Made by a program: the position numbers and the translations under genes
Part shown: piece after piece, positions 23,444 through 30,007 of the stretch
Layout: the number at the start of each line of letters is the position of its first letter
How positions within the stretch are numbered: the first letter of the stretch is position 1
Notes under the pieces: model-generated
The model's input: only the letters and a program-made list of their open reading frames with translations
Database searches by the model: none
Told to the model about the DNA's origin: nothing
Source of the DNA: Opitutales bacterium
GTDB taxonomy: Bacteria > Verrucomicrobiota > Verrucomicrobiia > Opitutales > Oceanipulchritudinaceae
DNA length: 32,258 bases
NCBI GenBank assembly: GCA_020831525.1
Contig: JAFIGH010000059.1
Coordinates: 1-32,258, forward strand
Direction: 5' to 3'

Positions 23444-25044
23444 AACCGGAAGCAAAGCCGCCGTTCCAGTTCCCATGGCCGCCGACCCCATGGGTGCCGG
23501 AATATGATGTCGAGGATGCAGCTGTCGTCCGGGAAGACCGGGCGGAAAACTTTTCGGAGGAGGCACGCCTCGTCTTTAGCGATTGGCTGGGACGACCGGT
23601 ATCGCTCTTTGCGCGTCGGAGTTATCCGGAGGTTGAGGCCAACGGCGCGGCGGTGCTGCATATTGTGGGCGGGGCGCAGACGATACATCCGGGTGATTTG
23701 GCTGTGTGGACGGACGAAGGCTATGCAGCGGCCAGCTTCGACTGGCAGATCGACGGAGTGGGGGGACGTCCTCCCGAGCGCACGAGTCGCTTTCCGGCGG
23801 GCGTTGTGGCGCAGTTTTCGGCCACGCCCTCACTCGCCGCCGCAATGCTTCCGGTGGCGGTGCAGGCCGCCTCCGTTTGCTTGCATTGGCTGGCGCGTTG
23901 TCCGGGGGTTGATGGGGGGCGACTCGGCGTCACGGGCATCAGCTGGGGTGGGTATTTGGCATGGTTGCTCGCGGCATACGATGATCGCGTTCGCGCGTTG
24001 GTGCCTGCGTTTGCTTGCGGCGGACTCTTCGCGGAAGGGCGTACCGTCGCCGCGCACGCCCCGGAGGTGCGGGCCTACTGGGAACGGTGTTGGGAACCCG
24101 CCGCGCTGGGTCCGCGTATCGAGGCGCCCGTGTGCTACCTGAACGGCACGAACGATTTTTTCGGCGATACGCTCGTTGCGGAATCCCTCCTTGCGTCCCT
24201 GCGTGTTCCGTTCGCGCGCCACTACGCACCGAATGTGGATCACTCGTTGACGGCATCGCAGACTTTGTTGGCCAAAGCATGGATGCGGCGTTACCTTCTT
24301 GACGGGCCGACCCTGCCTGAGGCGCCGTGCCTTTCCGCGGACGGTGTGCTCCTTGAGAATGAGAATGGAGTAGCTGGCCGGACGGACTGGTGGGCGGAAG
24401 TGGAGGGCCCGTCCATGTGCCGTTGCTGGCTCCGCGGCGCACCGCCCCGTGACCGCCGGGTTCTTGCCTTTGCCAGTGAGGTTCAAGCAAACGGTTTGGG
24501 AGTGAGCAGTCCGATTCAAGTTATCGAATCAGTTACTGAAATGCCCCCCGGAACAAACCCGAAGCAAACGAGGAAATTCATTTCGTTCGGCCTCGGCTGG
24601 CGATGGGAACTCGGCGGGGCGCGGCATTTCTCCAACGAGGCCGAAGCCTCCGCCCCCTCCTCGGCGGACCAGCCGTGGGTGGTCGTGCCCGCGCGCCCGA
24701 CGAGCGACGAAGTGATTGCCGTGCTCCTGCACTTTCCTCCGGAGGCGCTCCACGCGCTGGCCGGTGACGCCCGCCTGATCCTCGGCTGGTCGGGCCGTCC
24801 ACAAGAGAGTGAGGTGATTATCCAACTACACGAACGGACACGCACGGCGACGGTCCACACGGCGACATGCACATGGCGCGAGGGCGTGATCGGACTCAGT
24901 CTCGGCGGGTTCGAGACCCTTCCTCCGGGCTTCACGTGGTCCGCTGTGGGACGGTTGCAGATCGATGCGCGGCAAGACCGCCGGCCCTTCAGGGTCGGTC
25001 CGCTGCGCCGCGCCGAAGGCCCTTCCGCGACGGGCGGCGGGTAG
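23440..25044 (+). CDS. alpha/beta hydrolase (putative esterase) with C-terminal beta domain
   Basis: Protein of 534 residues without a signal peptide. The alpha/beta-hydrolase core (about 40-300) shows the catalytic triad Ser168 (VTGISWGGYLAW), Asp239 (NGTNDFFGDT) and His268 (NVDHSLTASQ). A C-terminal all-beta domain (about 330-534) resembles the layout of CocE/X-Pro-type or acetyl-xylan-esterase-like hydrolases, though I cannot name the family. It overlaps the CE15 gene by ATGA, so it is translated together with it and probably removes an ester group (acetyl or other) from imported xylan fragments. The substrate is inferred from position only. Confidence 0.82.
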   Translation: MKPEAKPPFQFPWPPTPWVPEYDVEDAAVVREDRAENFSEEARLVFSDWLGRPVSLFARRSYPEVEANGAAVLHIVGGAQTIHPGDLAVWTDEGYAAASFDWQIDGVGGRPPERTSRFPAGVVAQFSATPSLAAAMLPVAVQAASVCLHWLARCPGVDGGRLGVTGISWGGYLAWLLAAYDDRVRALVPAFACGGLFAEGRTVAAHAPEVRAYWERCWEPAALGPRIEAPVCYLNGTNDFFGDTLVAESLLASLRVPFARHYAPNVDHSLTASQTLLAKAWMRRYLLDGPTLPEAPCLSADGVLLENENGVAGRTDWWAEVEGPSMCRCWLRGAPPRDRRVLAFASEVQANGLGVSSPIQVIESVTEMPPGTNPKQTRKFISFGLGWRWELGGARHFSNEAEASAPSSADQPWVVVPARPTSDEVIAVLLHFPPEALHALAGDARLILGWSGRPQESEVIIQLHERTRTATVHTATCTWREGVIGLSLGGFETLPPGFTWSAVGRLQIDARQDRRPFRVGPLRRAEGPSATGGG

Positions 25045-25219
25045 CTGCTCAGCGGCCTTTGGCGAGGGCTTCGATTTTGCGGTTGGCGACGGACACCGGC
25101 AATCCATGGAGTTGTCCCGTGGGTGCAAACGTGTTTCTTGCTTATTGATGAGGGATTTGGGATCCCGGCATCGACCGCGGCTGGCTGGCGGGCCTGAAGT
25201 CCTTCGAAACCGCTTTACC

Positions 25220-25570
25220 TCAAAAACCCTTTGTCAGGGTGTGAAGAAAGAGCAGGCAATTGACAGCGCCGGGGACGGCTGCCGGGGCCATTTGCATCCA
25301 GATGTCGCGCAGTCGCCACCTGACGAAGATACCCATGACCATGACAAAAGCGAGGCCGACTGAAGCGGTGAGCGTGAGGAGGGGAAAGTAAAGCCCAAGC
25401 CAGAGGCCCATACCCCCGAGAGTTTCCAAGAATCCAGTCCAGGGTCGGAAGGGAGCGAGCCCATAGCGCTCAAACTCCGCTTTCATTCCGCCGAAACAAA
25501 GACAAGCGGTGCCGTAGGCGAGGAAGGCCAGACCAGTGAGCGCTTGTGAAATGTAGATAAATGCTTCCAT
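25220..25570 (-). CDS. small DoxX-like four-helix membrane protein
   Basis: Integral membrane protein of 116 residues with four predicted helices (IYISQALTGLAFLAYGTACL; GFLETLGGMGLWLGLYFPLL; ASVGLAFVMVMGIFV; APAAVPGAVNCLLFL). The GFLETLGGMGLWLGL and FERYGL patterns are typical of DoxX-like proteins, a family with poorly known roles in redox or membrane processes. The start was taken at ATG 25570; an in-frame GTG at 25588 is an alternative. It stands alone in a zone of decayed genes. The 175 bases between it and the hydrolase at 25044 hold no gene, only a possible 30-codon fragment on the - strand ending IEALAKGR. Confidence 0.7.
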   Translation of the reverse strand: MEAFIYISQALTGLAFLAYGTACLCFGGMKAEFERYGLAPFRPWTGFLETLGGMGLWLGLYFPLLTLTASVGLAFVMVMGIFVRWRLRDIWMQMAPAAVPGAVNCLLFLHTLTKGF

Positions 25571-25599
25571 ACGACCGTAAAAGCTCACTCCGGTGATAA

Positions 25600-25764
25600 T
25601 CTATTTGGCTTCCGGTATTGGTAGTCCCGGCAGCGGCGATCATTGCCGTTCTCATGCTTGGAGCGCTTGCAATGCACCTGAAGGTAGGCGACCCGCCGAT
25701 CAAATCGCTGCCGGCGGTTGCCGTGCTGGTTCTGACCGCAGGAATCCTCGTCCTTCATTCATGA
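25600..25764 (+). pseudogene. C-terminal fragment of a second DoxX-like membrane protein
   Basis: From 25621 the + strand reads VVPAAAIIAVLMLGALAMHL, then KVGDPPIKSLPAVAVLVLTA and ends GILVLHS-stop. This matches the third and fourth helices of DoxX-like proteins, including the 'H..VGDP..KSLPA' loop. The frame is closed by TAA at 25597-25599, and the first two helices are absent. It is therefore the tail of a lost gene, lying head-to-head with the intact DoxX-like gene. Confidence 0.65.
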
Positions 25765-25851
25765 ACGGGTAGACGACAAACGGCGTAAAATATTGTACGA
25801 CAATCGCCGAGGATCTCCGCACAGGGGTAGCGGAAGTTGTTGTATGGCGAG

Positions 25852-25867
25852 GGCGCGCGGACGCGCC
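25852..25867 (-). terminator. weak hairpin after the queuosine-mannosyltransferase gene
   Basis: GGCGCG-CGGA-CGCGCC is a perfect 6-bp GC stem placed eight bases beyond the stop codon of the - strand gene. There is no T-run, so termination is uncertain. A 5-3-5 inverted repeat ATTGT-ACG-ACAAT lies nearby at 25792-25804. Confidence 0.35.
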
Positions 25868-25874
25868 GCGGGGC

Positions 25875-26969
25875 TTAGCGAAGCGCAGTGGTCGATTCCA
25901 TCCGCAATCGGTATCTCCGGCCCCACTCATTCCACCCGGGAACGCCTGCCGGGCATGCTTTAGCGGAGACTCCGGCTGTCAGCGAAGCCCGCAGGGCTCT
26001 TTCGAGATCGGCGCTGTCTTTGGCGGCGTCCGTCGCGGAGCCTTCGTAGAAGCGCGCACGGGGTAGGCATTCGGGGTAGGCGAGGCGCTTGGGCACAACT
26101 ACGGTGGCCCCGCTTTGGGCAAGTTCAAGCATGGCGAGTCCTTGAAAGTCGTGGATTGCGGTCGAAACACCGATTGCGGCTTCGCGGATCCACCGTCGGT
26201 AGGTGGCGGCGTCAGCCTCTCCCCAATGGACGATGTGTTTGGCCAATGCCGCCGCATCTTCGGCGAATGCCCCGTTCCTGCCGCCGCCGCATCCCATCAT
26301 GGCCAGCCGGAATGAAACCCCGTCGCGGCTCAGGCGGCGGAGAGCGGCGAGGAAACGTTCCGGTTGTTTGTCCCATTCCCAGCGGTGGTTCCACACGATG
26401 AGCGACGGGTCTTTGGGGGCGTCCCGAAATGTCCGGAACTCATCCGTAAGGGGGACGGGGAGAACATCCGAGCGGGCGGTCATTCGGTTCAAGGGATCCC
26501 CCGGCAGACGCTCCGGAACGCGGTTGAGCAGCGCGGCGGCGCCTTCGAGGAAGGTATCGCGGTTGTAATCGGTGTTAAAGCTGATCCAGTCGGCGCAGAA
26601 GGCGTTCTGCAGGCTCTGGAACTGCCAGCCGACCCGGTGCACTTCGCTCTGTGCGTCGCCGAGTGGATGAGCGAATTGATTTTCGTGGAAATAAACCCAA
26701 AGCGGTGCGGTGCGGAGGGCGGGACAGATGGCTTTGAGTGCCACGACACCGGTCAGGCTTGTGGCGATGACGAGATCGTAGTCGGTGCGGGTGAGATCGG
26801 GGTCGTCCACCAGTGCCCAGAGCCAACCGGAGGCGCGGATGCGCCAGCTGAAGTGCCGCGCTGGTTGGGTCTTGAGCGTCCACTTGACATCGGAAAGTGC
26901 GGTCGTCAGCCCCTCGCACCAATACCGGTGGCTAGCCGAGTGGTAGCCGCTGAGAAGTAGGACGCGCAT
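25875..26969 (-). CDS. tRNA-queuosine alpha-mannosyltransferase-like (DUF3524 family) glycosyltransferase
   Basis: GT-B-fold glycosyltransferase of 364 residues. The N-terminus MRVLLLSGYHSASHRYWCEG with PARHFSWRIRASG is the hallmark of the DUF3524 family, whose animal member QTMAN (GTDC1) adds mannose to queuosine in tRNA-Asp. VYFHENQFAHPLGDAQ and FNTDYNRDTFL are further family motifs. The C-terminal half has SLIVWNHRWEWDKQPERFLAAL and the nucleotide-sugar end AIHDFQGLAMLELAQSGATVVVPKRLAYPE. Bacterial members are assumed to modify tRNA, but this is less well tested. The start at 26969 begins the Rossmann strand; upstream codons belong to the truncated gene it overlaps. It is a cytoplasmic housekeeping-type gene inside a debris zone. 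Confidence 0.88.
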   Translation of the reverse strand: MRVLLLSGYHSASHRYWCEGLTTALSDVKWTLKTQPARHFSWRIRASGWLWALVDDPDLTRTDYDLVIATSLTGVVALKAICPALRTAPLWVYFHENQFAHPLGDAQSEVHRVGWQFQSLQNAFCADWISFNTDYNRDTFLEGAAALLNRVPERLPGDPLNRMTARSDVLPVPLTDEFRTFRDAPKDPSLIVWNHRWEWDKQPERFLAALRRLSRDGVSFRLAMMGCGGGRNGAFAEDAAALAKHIVHWGEADAATYRRWIREAAIGVSTAIHDFQGLAMLELAQSGATVVVPKRLAYPECLPRARFYEGSATDAAKDSADLERALRASLTAGVSAKACPAGVPGWNEWGRRYRLRMESTTALR

Positions 26970-27387
26970 CGCATGGAGTGTCTGCGAAAGCGCATGCCGC
27001 ACTCAAGCAAAAGCGCGATAGGGGATTCTGGGCTTCGTGGAGGTCGAAATCGCTCTCGCCGAGGGGTCCCCGCACGACGCCGGCGGGCTTGCGGCGGAAG
27101 CCCATCTCCTTCTTTGCCCGGAAGGCGCGCCCGTCGCTCATGCCCACGCGGGTATCGATCCCGCCGATACGCGAAACAAAATACTCGATCATGCCGTTGG
27201 TATCGGGGTGGTTGACATCGAAGGGGTAGAGTTCGCCGTCGGTCGGCAAGTCGATGCCAAGGCGCTGCTGCGTGTAGATCACAACGGCGGTAGCGTCGAG
27301 AACGGCTTGTTCGCTCGGGAGGGCGGCGAGCCAGTCAATGGGCGAGTAGGAACCAACGTTGGTGGTGAGGATAGCGGGTTGTGTCAT
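26932..27387 (-). pseudogene. truncated cobalamin-independent methionine synthase (MetE)-like gene
   Basis: The frame starts MTQPAILTTNVGSYSP and continues with DGELYPFDVNHPDTNGMIEYF, RAFRAKKEMGFRRKPAGVV and GPLGESDFDLHEA, which is the N-terminal third of MetE-like methyltransferases of about 350 residues. At about residue 118 the similarity ends, and 33 unrelated codons lead to a stop at 26932. The zinc-binding C-terminal catalytic half is missing. The end overlaps the start of the mannosyltransferase gene, so a deletion probably joined the two. Its ATG overlaps the stop of the upstream gene (ATGA, 27384-27387). Confidence 0.75.
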
Positions 27388-27764
27388 GAGTCGATGATGG
27401 ATTTGTGGTGAAAGACGATCTGCTGATCGGTCTCGCAGGGAACGCCGCCGCACCCCACAGAGGTATTTTGGCGGTTTTTCGCGAGATTGAGGGCATGGCA
27501 TGCCGCCCCCGCGCGGACTTCGGGATCGCTGTGGAGGAGAATCGAAGCCGGTATGTTCACGCGGAAATGAATCTAGGGATAAAGGCGGTCGGTTTCGGAG
27601 AGAGCGACTACCCAGCGCGGCTCCTGCAGAAAACTGAACTCTTCGTGCGGTCGATTGCCTTCGAGGCGGGCGACGGGGATCTCGCGCATTTTCACCGGTC
27701 CTTCAAAGGGCGTTTCCGGCAAAATCCGGGGGCCTGCCGTGGGGCGGCCGAAGCGATGACACAT
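27384..27764 (-). pseudogene. unidentified gene interrupted by an in-frame TAG
   Basis: From ATG 27764 the frame reads MCHRFGRPTAGPRILPETPF, FLQEPRWVVALSETDRLYP and meets TAG at 27573-27575. The same frame then continues for 62 codons (HFRVNIPASILLHSDPEVRA; GCGGVPCETDQQIVFHHKSI) and stops at 27384-27386 as ATGA with the MetE-like start. The exact overlap with the next gene and the coding look on both sides of TAG suggest one gene of about 126 codons broken by a single nonsense change. I do not recognise the family. It could be the tail or a short version of a longer protein. Confidence 0.4.
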
Positions 27765-27769
27765 GGAAC
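27760..27769. promoter_or_regulatory. CACATGGAAC block upstream of aguA
   Basis: CACATGGAAC lies 62 bp before ATG 27822. ATGACACATGGAAC at 27756-27769 is identical to 19552-19565 beside the second LacI gene. It also overlaps the start of the broken - strand gene. A match of this length may occur by chance in a window this size, so the role is uncertain. Confidence 0.25.
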
Positions 27770-27821
27770 CATCGGGGGTGCTTGAGGTTGCGGCGAGCAC
27801 GGTATCGGCTATCCGACGACA

Positions 27822-29960
27822 ATGAGTTTTCAGGAATTTCCGTCCGACGAATCGGGTTACGAGGCCTGGCTGCGTTACCCGCTGGTCGAGGATGCGGGCC
27901 GGCGGGCGGCTATGGCCTCGCTTCGCTGTGTTTCCTGCCGGGTGGACGGTCCCTGTGTGGCGTCCGCGCTGTCGGAGTGGGCGCGGGCCATGGATGGTTT
28001 TCTGGGTGAGACGGCCGCGTTGCTTCCCGGCGGGGAGGATGAGGCGGGGGTGCGCTTTGCCGTCGATACGGTGCTTCAGGAGGAGGGGTACCGGCTCTTT
28101 CACGACGGGAGCCTGAACATTGTCGGGGGATCCGGGCGCGGACTCCTCTACGGAACCTGTGCAGCCTTGCGGGCGCTTTCCCTCGGCACGGATCCGGCTT
28201 CGCTGGAGGAGGAGTCTTCTCCGGCCATCCCGCTGCGCATGCTCAACCACTGGGACAATCCCGTGGAGGACCCGGTCATGGGAAGCATCGAGCGGGTGTG
28301 GGGAGGTAAAACCATTTTCGACTGGACCGACCTTTCGCGGCCCAATCCGCGCTACCGCGATTACGCCCGTATGCTCGCTTCGCTGGGGTTGAACGGTCTC
28401 TGTATCAACAATGTCAATGCGACGCCGGAGATCCTCTCGCCGTCCATGCTGCCGGGCTTGCAGGCACTCGCGGGGATCTTCCGCGCGTGGGGCGTGCGTT
28501 TTTACCTGAGCGTGGATTTCGCCTCGCCGGTGGATTTGGGCGGGCTCCCTACGGCGGATCCGCTGGATGATCGTGTTCTGCAATGGTGGCGGGACAAAGT
28601 GGCGGAGATCTACGCGGCCATTCCCGACTTCGGTGGCTTTGTCGTGAAGGCGGACAGCGAGGGCCGTCCGGGACCGGGCGATTATGGGCGTAGCCATATC
28701 GAAGGCTCGCGCTGCATCGCGCGGGCGCTGGCACCTTTCGGCGGGACACTCTTTTGGCGCGCCTTTGTCTACGGCCGCGATATTTCGAAACGCACGCCGC
28801 ACGAGCGCGCGGCGCAGGACCGCGCCAATCACGCCAGCTACGAGTTCATGCAGCTTGACGGGCAGTTCGACGACAACGTCATCCTACAGATCAAGCGCTC
28901 GGCGACAGACTTTCAGATTTGGGAGCCGCCCCATGCGCTCTTCGGCAAGATGCCGCGTACACGGCTCTGCCTCGAGTTCGACCTTGCCCATGAATACACG
29001 GGATATGACGTTCACCTCGCGTGGGAGGGTCCGTATCTGGCGCACGTGCTGAATTTCGACATGGCCCCGGAGAGCGGGGGAGGGCGGATCGCCGACATTG
29101 TGGCGGGGCGCACCGGTCGAGGCCTGCCCGGCGCCGTCACAGCCGTGGCCAACACGAACAGTGCCCGCAATTGGTTCGGGCACCTGCTCTCGGGGGCGGG
29201 CCTCTACGCCCACGGTCGCCTCGCATGGGATTCCGCTCTGACGCCGGAAACGATCAGTCGCGAATACGCGCACCTGCTTTTCAGGAAAAAGGCTGCCGAA
29301 ACGGTCGCCTCGCTCCTCGACCGATCCTACGACACTTGCGCGCGCTACATGAGCCCGTACGGCCTTGGCTTTCTCTACGAGAATGTGCACCACTTCGATC
29401 CCGATCCATGGAGCAACCGGGCGACGGCGGGCATCACGGAGGACGGTCTCGGTCGCGACCGCACCCAGAAAACCGGAAGCGGGTACACGGCGCTGTTCCC
29501 GCGCGGGCACGCGGACATCTTCGCCGATCCGGCCCGCTGTCCGGCGCGGCACCTGCTCTATTTTCATCACCTTCCGTGGCATCACAGTATGCCCGACGAG
29601 CGCACGCTGATTCAGTCGATCTACGACGGGTGCTACGCAGGTGTGGAGGAGGTGCGGGCCTTCCGCGAAACCTGGCGGGGCTTGCATGGGTTGATCGACC
29701 TCGAACGCTGGGCCCATGTATACGAAAAGCTTGCTCTCCAGGCCGACCACGCCGAACGCTGGCGCGACCTCTTGTGCCGCTTTTTCCTCGAAGTCTCAGG
29801 CGTGCCCGACGAGCACGGACGCTTTGATCACAGCTCGCCGTCGCCTCATGCACGTGTGCGCAGCGGTTTCGGCCAAGCGGTCGAAGATTACCGCGCGCGC
29901 GTCCAGCGCATGCGTGCGCGCATCGGCGCCCGCAGGGACGACGGGGCCGCCTATCTATGA
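27822..29960 (+). CDS. aguA: GH67 alpha-glucuronidase
   Basis: Inverting alpha-glucuronidase of 712 residues that removes (4-O-methyl-)glucuronic acid from the non-reducing end of xylo-oligosaccharides. GH67 motifs are clear: LRMLNHWDNPVEDPVMGSIE (residues about 142-161), FVVKADSEGRPGPGDYGRSH with general acid Glu280, FWRAFVYGRD, QLDGQFDDNVILQIK (346-358) and TDFQIWEPP with Glu368, and LEFDLAHEYTGYDVHL. The opposing base lies in the 340-368 region; I do not assign it exactly. The length fits the family. No signal peptide is present, so it is cytoplasmic. It is followed after 47 bp by a GH36 gene, and together with CE15 it points to glucuronoxylan as the substrate. Confidence 0.96.
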   Translation: MSFQEFPSDESGYEAWLRYPLVEDAGRRAAMASLRCVSCRVDGPCVASALSEWARAMDGFLGETAALLPGGEDEAGVRFAVDTVLQEEGYRLFHDGSLNIVGGSGRGLLYGTCAALRALSLGTDPASLEEESSPAIPLRMLNHWDNPVEDPVMGSIERVWGGKTIFDWTDLSRPNPRYRDYARMLASLGLNGLCINNVNATPEILSPSMLPGLQALAGIFRAWGVRFYLSVDFASPVDLGGLPTADPLDDRVLQWWRDKVAEIYAAIPDFGGFVVKADSEGRPGPGDYGRSHIEGSRCIARALAPFGGTLFWRAFVYGRDISKRTPHERAAQDRANHASYEFMQLDGQFDDNVILQIKRSATDFQIWEPPHALFGKMPRTRLCLEFDLAHEYTGYDVHLAWEGPYLAHVLNFDMAPESGGGRIADIVAGRTGRGLPGAVTAVANTNSARNWFGHLLSGAGLYAHGRLAWDSALTPETISREYAHLLFRKKAAETVASLLDRSYDTCARYMSPYGLGFLYENVHHFDPDPWSNRATAGITEDGLGRDRTQKTGSGYTALFPRGHADIFADPARCPARHLLYFHHLPWHHSMPDERTLIQSIYDGCYAGVEEVRAFRETWRGLHGLIDLERWAHVYEKLALQADHAERWRDLLCRFFLEVSGVPDEHGRFDHSSPSPHARVRSGFGQAVEDYRARVQRMRARIGARRDDGAAYL

Positions 29961-30007
29961 AAATGAAGTTCCCTCGCGCGCCGTTCTATCCCTAGTTTCC
30001 TTGTCCA

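Noticed and set aside
25045-25150. A 30-codon - strand fragment ending IEALAKGR
   Set aside because: It is too short, has no start codon and no recognisable family.
27765-28832. Extension of the broken - strand gene upstream into aguA
   Set aside because: It is antisense to well-conserved GH67 codons and is low-complexity Arg/Pro/Gly-rich.
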